A stretch of 36,057 bases of DNA, from positions 1-36,057 of the forward strand of contig CALAZI010000154.1 in assembly GCA_937895955.1 (NCBI GenBank), given 5' to 3'. Under the pieces are notes generated by a model. That model was not told the origin of the DNA. It worked only from the letters and a program-made list of their open reading frames with translations, and made no database searches. Origin of the DNA: an uncultured Alphaproteobacteria bacterium. GTDB taxonomy: Bacteria > Pseudomonadota > Alphaproteobacteria > Caulobacterales > Parvularculaceae. How positions within the stretch are numbered: position 1 is the stretch's first letter; every line of letters starts with the position of its first letter. Below, piece by piece: positions 1 to 7,704 of this stretch. The translations under genes and the position numbers were made by a program.

Positions 1-7
1 TGAGTAT

Positions 8-114
8 GAACCCTCCCGGACGGCTGCGCCGTCCGACCTCCCTTTTCAAGGGAGGGAAAAGCGGGGCGCGCCAATCTTCTCCCTCCCTTGGAAAGGGAGG
101 GCCGGGGAGGGTTC
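8..114. repeat. Composite palindromic repeat (REP/BIME-like), copy 1
   Basis: The element is bounded by a perfect 10-base inverted repeat, GAACCCTCCC at 8-17 and GGGAGGGTTC at 105-114. Inside are three palindromes: GGACGGC/GCCGTCC at 18-34 with a TGC loop; CCTCCCTT/AAGGGAGG at 37-55 with a TTC loop; and CCCTCCCTT/AAGGGAGGG at 81-101 with a GGA loop. The same CCCTCCCTT palindrome and GAACCC-type ends recur at 35901-36057. This is intergenic, non-coding and mosaic, like REP/BIME families, but I have not matched it to a named family. Confidence 0.75.
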
Positions 115-258
115 AGGAATGATGGGAAAACGGGGAGAGCGCAAAGGGAGCAAGCGCGCCTGACAGGAAAATGAAAAAGCGAACCGCGCCTCGACGGAGG
201 AACGAAGCTGGCGCGGCGTTCGAAACAGCTTATGAGAAAGGCGCTTTAAGGATCCGCC
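115..258. other. uppP upstream region
   Basis: This is 144 bases of purine-rich non-coding sequence between the repeat element and uppP. An AAGGA ribosome binding site lies six bases before the uppP ATG. I could not place a convincing promoter, and open frames across it look spurious. Confidence 0.4.
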
Positions 259-1068
259 ATGCCGCTTATCCAGCTTATCGTTCTCGCCATCGTTCAGGGC
301 GTCACCGAATTTCTGCCGATCTCGTCCTCGGCGCATCTCATTCTTGCGCCGCTGGTCGTCGACAGCTGGGCCGATCAGGGACCGCTGATCGATGTCGCGG
401 CGCATATCGGCACGCTCTTCGCCGTGCTGCTTTATTTCCGGCAGGAAACGGCGATGCTCTGGCGCGGCGCGCTCGATCTTCTCGGCGGGCGCGCCTCCGC
501 GGATCGACGGCTTTTCCTGCTTCTCGCGGCGGCGACGGTTCCGATCGTCGTCTTCGCGGCGGCGATTGTCCTGTCCGGCCTCGAAAGCGTTTTCCGCTCG
601 CCCTATGTCATCGCGACGACGAGCATCCTCTTCGGCCTCGTTCTCTGGCACGCGGACCGACAACCCCAGGGCAAGACCGGCGTCACGCTCATCTCCTGGC
701 GCGAGGCGATGCTGGTCGGCCTGGCGCAGGCGCTGTCGATCGTCCCCGGCACGAGCCGTTCGGGAATCACCATGACGGCGGCGCGTTATCTTGGATGGTC
801 GCGGCCTGAGGCGGCGCGATTTTCGCTTTTGCTCGCCATTCCCGCGACAGCGGCCTTCGGCGCCTTCGCTTCGCTCAAACTCGTGACGGACGGCGCCGGC
901 GCGACGCAGGAGGCGGCGCTCATCATCGCGGCATTGTCTTTCATCACCGCCTATCTGACGCTGGCGGTTTTCATGCGCATGATCAAAACGGTGAGCTTCA
1001 CGCCCTTTGTCATCTATCGCGTCCTGCTTGGGATCGCGCTATTCGCATTCGCCTCGCGGCTCGTTTGA
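259..1068 (+). CDS. uppP: Undecaprenyl-diphosphatase UppP (BacA family)
   Basis: This integral membrane phosphatase converts undecaprenyl diphosphate to undecaprenyl phosphate, recycling the lipid carrier for peptidoglycan and other surface polymers; excess gives bacitracin resistance. The 269-residue protein has the usual family length. It carries both family signatures: a Glu-rich one with E17 and P20-I-S-S-S-A-H26, and PGTSRSG at 163-169, whose Arg167 is the expected phosphate-binding residue. About eight hydrophobic segments are visible. The ATG has an AAGGA site six bases upstream. The next gene starts 19 bases after the stop and is probably co-transcribed. The assignment is secure from the motifs. 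Confidence 0.96.
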   Translation: MPLIQLIVLAIVQGVTEFLPISSSAHLILAPLVVDSWADQGPLIDVAAHIGTLFAVLLYFRQETAMLWRGALDLLGGRASADRRLFLLLAAATVPIVVFAAAIVLSGLESVFRSPYVIATTSILFGLVLWHADRQPQGKTGVTLISWREAMLVGLAQALSIVPGTSRSGITMTAARYLGWSRPEAARFSLLLAIPATAAFGAFASLKLVTDGAGATQEAALIIAALSFITAYLTLAVFMRMIKTVSFTPFVIYRVLLGIALFAFASRLV

Positions 1069-1087
1069 CCCCGCCCGGCAGGAAGGA

Positions 1088-2050
1088 ATGGAAGAAATGG
1101 CGTTTCCGGTCATCAAGGCGTTCAAGACGACTTTCGCCTATCTTCAAAGCCGCGCGGTCGAATTGCTGAAGGCGTTATGGCTGCCGGTCGCGCTGCTTGT
1201 CGCGCTGCAGATTTACGCCGCGCCGCCGTTTTTCGACGCCATGATCAAGATTCTCGAACTCGGGCCTGAACCGGACCCGGCCGAGGCCGGCGCGCATCTC
1301 GGCGCCTTCATGAAATGGGGCGGTTTTCTGGTTCTGGGTTCCGCGCTGCTGATGCCGATGGCGACGGTCGCAAGTCTTCGTCACATCGTGCGCGGCGACG
1401 ATCTCGGCGGCTTTTTCTATTTCCAGTATGGCGGCGACGAATTGCGCGTGCTGGCCGGCTATCTTCTTTTTAGTTTGATGCTCATGCTGATCACGATCGT
1501 CGGCGGGCTCGGCGCGGCGGCGATCACGCTCATCTTCGCGCTCGCCGGCCCCGCAGCTTCGACAATGGCGAAAGGCCTTGGCGAACTCATCATCAATCTT
1601 GTCACCTTCTGGTTTCGCCTTCGCCTTTGCGTTCTCTTTCCCGCGGCGATCGCGACGCGCACGATCGGCTTCGGCGTTTCCTGGGAGGCGACGAAAGGAA
1701 ACGTTTTGCGTCTCGCCGCTTTCTGGATTCTGATGGGGCTTGTCCTGATCCCGGCGAGCCTGATCTTGCTCGCGCCGTTCGCCGGCGATTTCTTCCCGCT
1801 ATTTGAACAAATCGTCGCGGCGGGCGAAGACGAGGAAGCCGCGCGCGCGGCGCTGATCCCGCTCCTGCAGAGAATGTCCGATCTGATGAGCGTCGAAAAT
1901 CCGCAGATTTTCCTGCTCGCGCCGGCGCTGGCGGCCTCGACCTTCCTTTCAACCGCGATCGCCAATGTGGCGAGCGGCGCGGCGTGGCGCCTGCTCACCG
2001 ATCACGCCGCCCCTGCCGGCGACGCGCATTCATCTGCAATGGCGGCGTAA
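1088..2050 (+). CDS. Polytopic membrane protein of unknown function
   Basis: I do not recognise a specific family. The 320-residue protein has about six hydrophobic segments: near residues 25-42, 75-95, a long stretch at 120-175, one near 215-240, and one near the C-terminus. An acidic, alanine-rich loop (EDEEAARAAL) precedes the last segment. The start chosen is ATG 1088, preceded by GGAAG; ATG 1097 is an alternative. A longer frame open from 1007 overlaps the end of uppP and is unlikely. The gene sits 19 bases after uppP and overlaps nothing downstream, since the dehydratase ATG begins one base after its stop. Position suggests an envelope role, but that is inference only. Confidence 0.8.
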   Translation: MEEMAFPVIKAFKTTFAYLQSRAVELLKALWLPVALLVALQIYAAPPFFDAMIKILELGPEPDPAEAGAHLGAFMKWGGFLVLGSALLMPMATVASLRHIVRGDDLGGFFYFQYGGDELRVLAGYLLFSLMLMLITIVGGLGAAAITLIFALAGPAASTMAKGLGELIINLVTFWFRLRLCVLFPAAIATRTIGFGVSWEATKGNVLRLAAFWILMGLVLIPASLILLAPFAGDFFPLFEQIVAAGEDEEAARAALIPLLQRMSDLMSVENPQIFLLAPALAASTFLSTAIANVASGAAWRLLTDHAAPAGDAHSSAMAA

Positions 2051-2051
2051 A

Positions 2052-3041
2052 ATGAGCGAGACGACAAGAGCGACGGCGGCGGGCGTTCGGGCGGCGGCGG
2101 AAAGCATCAGGAACGCGGCGATCTTAACGCCGCTGCTTGAAAACGAATGGCTGAACGAGCTGGCCGGCGGGCGCGTCCTGATGAAGGCCGAGACGCTGCA
2201 GCATGGCGGCTCGTTCAAGTTTCGCGGCGCCATGACGCGCTTGTCGCGACTGACGCCGGCTGAACGCGAACGCGGCGTGCTCGCCTGGTCGTCCGGCAAT
2301 CACGCGCAAGGCGTCGCGCGCGCGGCGAAACTTTTCGGCATGCGCGCGGTCATCGTCATGCCGAAGGACGCGCCGGCGCTGAAAGTCGCCCAGGTGAAAG
2401 CCTATGGCGGCGAAATCGTTTTCTTTGACCGCTACAGCGAGGACCGCGAAGAGATCGGCCGGCGCATCGCCGCCGATCAGGGCCTCGCGCTCGCGCCGTC
2501 CTATGATCACAAGGACATCATCGAAGGCCAGGGAACGCTGGCGCTTGAAGCGGTTGAGCAGGCGGCGGCGCGAGGGGCCTCCATCGACGCCTTTTTGATC
2601 TGTTGCGGCGGCGGCGGCATGACGTCGGGCTGCGCGACCATTCTCGAAGAGATATCGCCGGCGACGGAGATCTACATCGCCGAGCCCGAAGGCTATGATG
2701 AGAGTTGGGCCTCGATCGAGGCGGGTCGGAAACTGACCGCCGACATTTCGAAAAAGACGATCTGCGACGCGCTGGCGACGCCCTCGCCGGGCGATCTCAC
2801 CTTCGCGATCATGCGCCGGCGGGTCAAAGGCGGCTTTACTCTGTCGGACGCGGAAGTCGCCGAGACCGTCGCCTGGGCGTTCAAATATCTAAAGCTCGTT
2901 TTGGAGCCTGGAGGAGCGGTCGCGCTCGCCGCCGTTCACCATAAAAAATTCCGCCCCGAAGGGCGGACGGTCGCGCTCACCCTGTCGGGCGGCAATGTCG
3001 ATCCGGCGCTCTATGCCGAGATCCTGGCGCGTTATGGTTGA
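2052..3041 (+). CDS. Threonine/serine dehydratase-like PLP enzyme (fold type II)
   Basis: A cytoplasmic pyridoxal-phosphate enzyme of the threonine dehydratase/serine racemase family, expected to deaminate L-threonine or L-serine to the 2-oxo acid and ammonia, or to racemise serine. The PLP lysine is K56 in SFKFRGA (54-60). The substrate loop SSGNHAQG lies at 80-87, and the phosphate-binding glycine loop is the GGGG run at 186-189. At 329 residues it lacks the C-terminal ACT domain of biosynthetic IlvA, so it resembles the catabolic TdcB form. ATG 2052 is chosen because homology begins there; the frame is open upstream into the preceding gene. Sequence cannot separate dehydratase from racemase. 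Confidence 0.88.
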   Translation: MSETTRATAAGVRAAAESIRNAAILTPLLENEWLNELAGGRVLMKAETLQHGGSFKFRGAMTRLSRLTPAERERGVLAWSSGNHAQGVARAAKLFGMRAVIVMPKDAPALKVAQVKAYGGEIVFFDRYSEDREEIGRRIAADQGLALAPSYDHKDIIEGQGTLALEAVEQAAARGASIDAFLICCGGGGMTSGCATILEEISPATEIYIAEPEGYDESWASIEAGRKLTADISKKTICDALATPSPGDLTFAIMRRRVKGGFTLSDAEVAETVAWAFKYLKLVLEPGGAVALAAVHHKKFRPEGRTVALTLSGGNVDPALYAEILARYG

Positions 3042-3223
3042 CGCCTTTGTTGACGGTTGTCGGAAAATAGCCCGGTTTTCATCATTGAAATGTTATAAAG
3101 TAGCCCTACTTGGTAAAGCGGGTCAGGAGGCCGAGAGCGGGCGTTTTCACCGTTTGATAGCCAATCTGTGGCCTGATGGGGTCGGGCGGGGCTCGTCCCC
3201 CGGGTGGAATGGAGCGTCAGCCG
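3042..3223. other. Intergenic region upstream of the DUF1150 gene
   Basis: This is 182 bases without a credible gene. It begins AT-richer than its surroundings, with a TTGACG at 3050-3055 and a TATAAA at 3094-3099. They are too far apart to form one promoter. It becomes GC-rich towards the DUF1150 start. A promoter is likely somewhere here, but I cannot define it. Confidence 0.4.
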
Positions 3224-3523
3224 ATGGCCGATGGCAAGGAAGCGACTGGAATGGCGGACCGCGCCGGCAAGCCGGTTCCTTCAGCGCGCGAGCTCGCTGA
3301 GCTTGGCGGCAAGAAACTCGTCTATGTGAGGACGGTGCTCGCCAGCGAGGTCATTGACGATCTCGTCGATGATGAGACCGGCGCCGTGATCGATATTCCC
3401 GGCGACACGACGCTCTATTCGGTCCACGCCGGCGACGGACAGCGCATCGCGCTTGTCGGCGACCGCGCGCTCGCCTTTGCGGCGGCGCGCCAGCACGAAA
3501 TGAACCCGGTCAGCGTTCACTGA
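3224..3523 (+). CDS. DUF1150 family protein
   Basis: A small soluble protein (99 residues) matching the alphaproteobacterial DUF1150 family: a LVYVRTVLASEV block, then a middle about an acidic VIDDLVDDETG, and the typical ending LAFAAARQHEMNPVSVH. Its biochemical role is unknown. From memory of the family, these genes often sit beside hsp20 or ptsN; here ptsN is convergent, 28 bases away. The ATG at 3224 has a GGAG nine bases upstream. ATG 3209 and 3251 are possible alternatives. No membrane segment or signal peptide is visible. Confidence 0.78.
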   Translation: MADGKEATGMADRAGKPVPSARELAELGGKKLVYVRTVLASEVIDDLVDDETGAVIDIPGDTTLYSVHAGDGQRIALVGDRALAFAAARQHEMNPVSVH

Positions 3524-3532
3524 CCGCATCGC

Positions 3533-3552
3533 AAGACAGAGATGATTGTCTT
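3533..3552. terminator. Possible bidirectional terminator between DUF1150 and ptsN
   Basis: A short inverted repeat AAGACA/TGTCTT (3533-3538 and 3547-3552, eight-base loop) lies in the 28-base gap between two convergent genes. The stem is only six pairs and there is no long T run, so this rests largely on position. Confidence 0.3.
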
Positions 3553-4019
3553 TACGCCGCCGCGTTCGACTGCGCGGTGTCGGCCGCGATCGCAAACAGC
3601 GCTTCGGGCGTTCCCGCGCCGCGCAGCGCTTCGCGCACCCGCTCATCGCGCAGCAGGCGCGAAACCTTGGCGAGCGCTTTCAGATGCGCCGCCGTCGCGT
3701 CAACCGGCGCCAGCAGGACGAAAATGAGGTCGACCGGCTGATCGTCGACCGATTCAAACTCGACCGGGTGATGCAGCTTGGCGAGCAGGCCGACAATCTT
3801 CCCGACGCCGTCGATCTTGCCGTGCGGGATGGCGACGCCGCGTCCGACCCCGGTCGACCCCAGCTGTTCGCGATCCATCAGCGCCTGGCGGATTTGCGCC
3901 GCCGGCGCGCCGGTCAGGGCCGCGGCCTTGTCCGCCAATTGCGCCAGCGCTTCACGCTTGCAGCTCGCGTGAAGGTTAAGAACGACGCCTTCTGGGGAGA
4001 GAAACTCGGAAAGGCCCAT
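3552..4019 (-). CDS. ptsN: PTS IIA-like nitrogen-regulatory protein PtsN (EIIA-Ntr)
   Basis: A cytoplasmic EIIA domain protein of the nitrogen phosphotransferase system. It is phosphorylated by NPr on a histidine and tunes potassium, carbon and nitrogen responses rather than moving sugar. The 155-residue protein spans one EIIA domain; the phospho-acceptor is H66 in AIPHGK (63-68), followed by the conserved PVDLIFVLLAP strand. ATG 4019 is chosen because family homology begins at MGLSEFLSPEGVVL and an AGGA lies just upstream. An in-frame TTG at 4034 would add five residues but lacks a ribosome site. It is the last gene of the lpt-rpoN-hpf-ptsN cluster. Confidence 0.93.
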   Translation of the reverse strand: MGLSEFLSPEGVVLNLHASCKREALAQLADKAAALTGAPAAQIRQALMDREQLGSTGVGRGVAIPHGKIDGVGKIVGLLAKLHHPVEFESVDDQPVDLIFVLLAPVDATAAHLKALAKVSRLLRDERVREALRGAGTPEALFAIAADTAQSNAAA

Positions 4020-4071
4020 AAATCCTGCGGTCAATCGCTACGCCCGTCCCCTTGCAAGAACCGGGGCAGCC

Positions 4072-4098
4072 TAAGGCGCTTCGCGGAGGCGCGCCTTA
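4072..4098 (-). other. Hairpin between hpf and ptsN
   Basis: A perfect eight-base inverted repeat, TAAGGCGC (4072-4079) and GCGCCTTA (4091-4098), with an 11-base loop, lies in the 114-base gap between the hpf stop and the ptsN start. There is no T run after it, so it is better seen as a processing or mRNA-stability hairpin than as a classic terminator. The role is inferred. Confidence 0.35.
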
Positions 4099-4133
4099 AC
4101 GCCGGGGGGCGATAGACCCTCCCGCGCCGAAGA

Positions 4134-4709
4134 TCAAGGCGCCGGGTCGATCCAGCCGATATGGCCGTCCCGGCGACGGTAAACGACGTTAAGCCGGCCA
4201 TGGGCCGCATTCTTGAAGACCACCGCCGGGCTTTCGGCGAGATCAAGCTGCATCACGGCGGCGCCGACCGTCATTTCCCGCAAGGCGGTCTGTTTCTCGG
4301 CCACCACAACCGGGGTCGGGTCGCCCGCCGCCGGTTCGTCGTCGGCTTCCTCCGGCAGCGGCGCCAGCGTGTAATAGGAGGCGGGCTCGGCAGGCATCGG
4401 CCCCTTGCCGTTGGCGTGGTGATTCTTGAGGCGGCGCTTATAGCGGCGCACGCGCTTTTCGAGCTTTTCCAGCGCCGTATCAAAAGCGGCGTAGGCGTCG
4501 CCGCCTTCGCCGTGAGCGGCGAGAAAGACGCCCGAATCGAGGTGCGCAGTCATTTCGCACTCAACGAGATGGCGTTCCCGGTTAAAGGTGACGATAGCTT
4601 CGGCCCCGCGGCCGAAATATTTGGTCACGCCCTCGGTAAGCTGATTCGTCACATGCGCCTGAAGCGCATCGCCGAGATCGATGTTCTTGCCGCTGACCTG
4701 AATGTTCAT
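4134..4709 (-). CDS. hpf: Ribosome hibernation promoting factor HPF (long form)
   Basis: Binds the 30S subunit near the decoding site in stationary phase or stress and, in the long form, drives 100S ribosome dimerisation. At 191 residues it has both parts: the N-terminal S30AE domain (about 1-100, opening MNIQVSGKNIDLGDALQAHV) and the C-terminal dimerisation domain (about 130-191, with VVAEKQTALREMTVGAAVMQLDL and the NVVYRRRDGHIGWIDP end). ATG 4709 is chosen for its strong GGAGG upstream; the frame runs open further without homology. It lies between rpoN and ptsN as in many proteobacteria. A likely own promoter lies at 4757-4786. Confidence 0.95.
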   Translation of the reverse strand: MNIQVSGKNIDLGDALQAHVTNQLTEGVTKYFGRGAEAIVTFNRERHLVECEMTAHLDSGVFLAAHGEGGDAYAAFDTALEKLEKRVRRYKRRLKNHHANGKGPMPAEPASYYTLAPLPEEADDEPAAGDPTPVVVAEKQTALREMTVGAAVMQLDLAESPAVVFKNAAHGRLNVVYRRRDGHIGWIDPAP

Positions 4710-4730
4710 GAGGGCCTCCGTAGGGGACCG

Positions 4731-4744
4731 GCCGCCGAAGCGGC
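4731..4744 (-). promoter_or_regulatory. Tetraloop hairpin in the hpf leader
   Basis: On the minus strand the sequence reads GCCGC-TTCG-GCGGC, a five-pair stem closed by a UUCG tetraloop, about 20 bases upstream of the hpf ATG and just before its ribosome site. UUCG hairpins are unusually stable. It may affect translation or mRNA stability, but that is inference. Confidence 0.4.
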
Positions 4745-4756
4745 AGGACAATCATT

Positions 4757-4786
4757 CTTATATCGGGTCTCGCGGCGCGAAATCAA
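4757..4786 (-). promoter_or_regulatory. Candidate sigma-70 type promoter for hpf
   Basis: On the minus strand, TTGATT (4781-4786) and TATAAG (4757-4762) are separated by 18 bases, in the 126-base gap between rpoN and hpf. This would give hpf and ptsN transcription independent of the lpt genes. It is a prediction from consensus only. Confidence 0.45.
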
Positions 4787-4835
4787 AGCCCCGAAGACCG
4801 GCGTCTCGCAGGGGCGGACATTCGGCCGCAAGGGT

Positions 4836-6344
4836 TTAAATCGCCTGACGAAGATGGGCGCGCCGGCGCTGCACCGACGAGGCGATGTTCATCGTTTCGC
4901 GGTATTTCGCAACGGTGCGCCGCGCAATGTCTATCCCCTCCCCGCGAAGGATATCGACAATCCTGTCGTCCGAAAGTATTTCCTCGGCGGTTTCATTCTC
5001 GATGAGCTCTTTGATGCGAAAGCGCACCGCTTCAGCCGAATGCGCTTCGCCGCCTTCGCTTGAAGCGATCGATGCGGTAAAGAAATATTTGAGCTCGAAA
5101 ATGCCGCGCGGCGTCGCGATGTATTTGTTCGCTGTAACGCGCGAAACAGTCGATTCGTGCATCGAAATGGCGTCGGCGACGGCGCGCAGATTGAGCGGCC
5201 TCAAATGCCTTACCCCATAAACAAGAAAAGCGTCTTGCTGGCGGACGATTTCGCTGGCGACTTTCAGAATCGTTCTGGCGCGCTGGTCAAGGCTTTTCAC
5301 GAGCCAATTAGCGTTGGCGAATTGCTCGCTGACGAACAGCGTGTCTTCCTCACGACATTTCGCCTTTGAAACAGAGGAATAATAGACCCTGTTGACGAGA
5401 ACCTTCGGAAGGGTCTCCGAATTCAGCTCGATTTTCCAACCGCCGTCGGCCGCTTTTTTCACAATAACGTCGGGCGTGACGATTTGAACGGGTTCGGATC
5501 CGAATGCGTATCCCGGCTTCGGATTGAGCGCGCGCACTTCTGCGATCATATCCCGAATGTCTTCTTCATCAGCGCCGGTGACGCGCATGAGCCCCTTAAG
5601 ATCGCCTTTCGCCAGCAATTCAAGATTTTCTATGAACGCTCTCATCGCCGGATCCAGCCGGTCGCAATCAGCAAGCTGGATCGACAGGCATTCCTTCAGA
5701 TCCCGCGCAGCGACGCCCGACGGATCAAAAGTCTGGATCAGTTTTAGGGTTCGCTCTACGTCCTGCCTGTCTGCGCCGAGTCGATCGGCGACGGTTTCGA
5801 CGCTCTCTCGCAGATAGCCCGCCTCGTCGATCAGGTCGATGAGATAAGCGCCGATGAAAATCGCCTGATCATCGCGCGTCGCGACATGCAATTGTTCAGT
5901 AAGATGTTCCCATAGCGAGACCTCGCGGCTCAGCGTTTCGCCGAAAGCGCGCTCATCGGGAAACGAGGAACCGCCGCCCGAACCGACATTCGCCCATTCA
6001 TTGGTGCGGTATTCAGCGTCTCCCTCGCCGGCGGCGCTTTCATCCTGAGGCGCATCCATGGCTTCGGCCGCTTGCGAAGGCGTTGCGTCGCTTTCAAGAT
6101 CAAGCGCGGTTCCGGACTGATCGCCGGGGCCTGTTTCGCCGTCGTTCTCTCCCCGGCGCTCGGGCGCGTCCTGCCCGTCCTGCTCGGCCGCACGCTCTAG
6201 AAACGGGTTCTCTTCCAGCTGCTGCTCGACGAATTCCGCAAGTTCAAGATTTGAAAGCTGCAACAGCTTGATCGCCTGCTGCAGCTGCGGCGTCATGACC
6301 AGCTGTTGAGATTGTCTGAATTCTAATCTTGGAGCTAACGCCAC
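4836..6344 (-). CDS. rpoN: RNA polymerase sigma-54 factor RpoN
   Basis: The alternative sigma factor that recognises -24/-12 promoters and needs an AAA+ activator; it usually governs nitrogen use, motility or other inducible traits. The 502-residue protein shows all three regions: an N-terminal Gln/Leu-rich activator-interacting region (RQSQQLVMTPQLQQAIKLLQ, about 10-30), an acidic linker at about 50-130, and the core-binding and DNA-binding part ending in the RpoN box ARRTVAKYRE at 474-483. The start codon is GTG (6344), with a GGGG-type site upstream. It lies 20 bases after lptB, so is probably co-transcribed with the LPS-export genes. Confidence 0.97.
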   Translation of the reverse strand: MALAPRLEFRQSQQLVMTPQLQQAIKLLQLSNLELAEFVEQQLEENPFLERAAEQDGQDAPERRGENDGETGPGDQSGTALDLESDATPSQAAEAMDAPQDESAAGEGDAEYRTNEWANVGSGGGSSFPDERAFGETLSREVSLWEHLTEQLHVATRDDQAIFIGAYLIDLIDEAGYLRESVETVADRLGADRQDVERTLKLIQTFDPSGVAARDLKECLSIQLADCDRLDPAMRAFIENLELLAKGDLKGLMRVTGADEEDIRDMIAEVRALNPKPGYAFGSEPVQIVTPDVIVKKAADGGWKIELNSETLPKVLVNRVYYSSVSKAKCREEDTLFVSEQFANANWLVKSLDQRARTILKVASEIVRQQDAFLVYGVRHLRPLNLRAVADAISMHESTVSRVTANKYIATPRGIFELKYFFTASIASSEGGEAHSAEAVRFRIKELIENETAEEILSDDRIVDILRGEGIDIARRTVAKYRETMNIASSVQRRRAHLRQAI

Positions 6345-6364
6345 ACGCCCCTGCCTCTCCCAAT

Positions 6365-7180
6365 TTACATCTGGAATCGATCGCCGAGATAGACGCGGCG
6401 AACGTCTTTATCGCCGACGATGTCGCCCGGCGCGCCTTCAATAAGCACTTCGCCTTCATGAATGATGTACGCCCGGTCAATAATGTCGAGCGTCTCGCGG
6501 ACATTGTGGTCCGTAATGAGCATGCCGAGGCCGCGATCTTTGAGATGAAGGACAAGTTCGCGAATGTCGGCGATCGCAAGCGGATCAATGCCGGCGAAAG
6601 GCTCGTCGAGCAGCATGAAAGCCGGACCTGTCGCCAGCGCGCGCGCGATTTCAACGCGCCGCCGCTCGCCGCCGGAGAGCGCAAGCGCCGGCGCATTGCG
6701 GATATGCGTAATGTTGAATTCGTTCAGCAGATCGTCGATCAGCGCTTGCTGCTTGTCCTTGTTTTTTTCGACAAGCTCAACGACCGCGCGCAAATTCTGT
6801 TCGACCGACAGGCCGCGGAAAATTGACGCTTCCTGGGGCAAATAGCCAAGGCCGAGACGGGCGCGCTGGTACATCGGCAAGCGCGTGACGTCATGGCCGT
6901 CAATGGTGATTGAACCGAAATCGACCGGAATAAGCCCGGTTATCATGTAAAAGCAGGTGGTCTTGCCGGCGCCGTTAGGCCCCAGAAGGCCGACGACCTC
7001 GCCGCGTTTGACGCTCATCGAAACGCCGCGAACGACTGGGCGGCGCTTGAAAGTCTTGCCGAGATTTTCCGCAAACAGTCCCCCGCCGCCTTCGACGACC
7101 GTCGGGCGGGGCGGGGTGCGACCAGCTTCTGTCGGCTTGTCGCTTGGGGCGCCGGCTTCAACTTGCATGTTGTCGGTCAT
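6365..7180 (-). CDS. lptB: LPS export ABC transporter ATP-binding protein LptB
   Basis: The cytoplasmic ATPase of the LptB2FG complex, which powers lipopolysaccharide extraction from the inner membrane and its transfer along the LptC-LptA bridge. All ABC motifs are present: Walker A GPNGAGKT at 67-74, Q-loop Gln116, signature LSGGE at 168-172, Walker B ending MLLDE with Glu193, and H-loop His225. The protein is 271 residues, about 30 longer than enterobacterial LptB. The extra residues are a low-complexity Pro/Glu N-terminus before the ABC domain at about residue 35, so a shorter start is possible. It sits between lptA and rpoN. Confidence 0.96.
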   Translation of the reverse strand: MTDNMQVEAGAPSDKPTEAGRTPPRPTVVEGGGGLFAENLGKTFKRRPVVRGVSMSVKRGEVVGLLGPNGAGKTTCFYMITGLIPVDFGSITIDGHDVTRLPMYQRARLGLGYLPQEASIFRGLSVEQNLRAVVELVEKNKDKQQALIDDLLNEFNITHIRNAPALALSGGERRRVEIARALATGPAFMLLDEPFAGIDPLAIADIRELVLHLKDRGLGMLITDHNVRETLDIIDRAYIIHEGEVLIEGAPGDIVGDKDVRRVYLGDRFQM

Positions 7181-7212
7181 TTAGAGGCGCCTCTCTTTAA
7201 GGTTTGGTGAAA

Positions 7213-7704
7213 TCACGACTGCTCGCCGGTCCCTTTGGCATAAAAAATGCCCCGGATACGCCGCCCGTTCGGGGCGGTGAACAAAAGCCGTTTGGTGTCA
7301 ACCCAATAGACGAGCTCGCCGCCGGTCATCACTTGCTCGCCTTGCGTCACGACGACGTCATCCGAAATCGTAATCGTCCGCGTTTCGGCGTCATAAACGC
7401 CGACTTTGCCTGTAATCGCTTCCTTACCGTTTGAGTAGCGAACCGATCCGATGGCGCGGATGCGCGTAAAGGCGCCGGAATCGTCAAGATCGGCTATTAA
7501 CTTTTCGGCGGTCAGCAGCGCTTCGCCCTGCACGGCGCGCACATTGCCGGTCCACGTCGCAACATCATCGACAACCTCAAGCCGGTCGCCGGTGATATCG
7601 ATCGGACCGTCGCTGATTTCAGGCGCAAGCTGCGCCGACGCTCCGGCAAGCATCATTGCCGATGCGGCAACAACCCAAACCAGAAAGGCCCCCGCCCTAA
7701 TCAT
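7213..7704 (-). CDS. lptA: Periplasmic LPS transport protein LptA (OstA domain)
   Basis: Forms the periplasmic beta-jellyroll bridge that carries LPS from LptC to the outer-membrane LptD. The 163-residue protein begins with a signal peptide (MIRAGAFLVWVVAASAMMLAGASA, cleaved near residue 24), followed by the OstA-like repeats with ITGDRLEVVDD, AWTGNVRAVQGEA and TISDDVVVTQGEQVMTGGELVYWVDT. ATG 7704 is chosen for its GGAG site and because the signal peptide starts there; the frame is open 15 codons further upstream, inside lptC. The start overlaps the end of lptC by eight bases, indicating translational coupling. Confidence 0.92.
   Translation of the reverse strand: MIRAGAFLVWVVAASAMMLAGASAQLAPEISDGPIDITGDRLEVVDDVATWTGNVRAVQGEALLTAEKLIADLDDSGAFTRIRAIGSVRYSNGKEAITGKVGVYDAETRTITISDDVVVTQGEQVMTGGELVYWVDTKRLLFTAPNGRRIRGIFYAKGTGEQS

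Noticed and set aside
4161..5063. A 300-codon plus-strand frame over hpf and the end of rpoN
   Set aside because: Both minus-strand genes are secure, and the plus product is compositionally biased with no motif.
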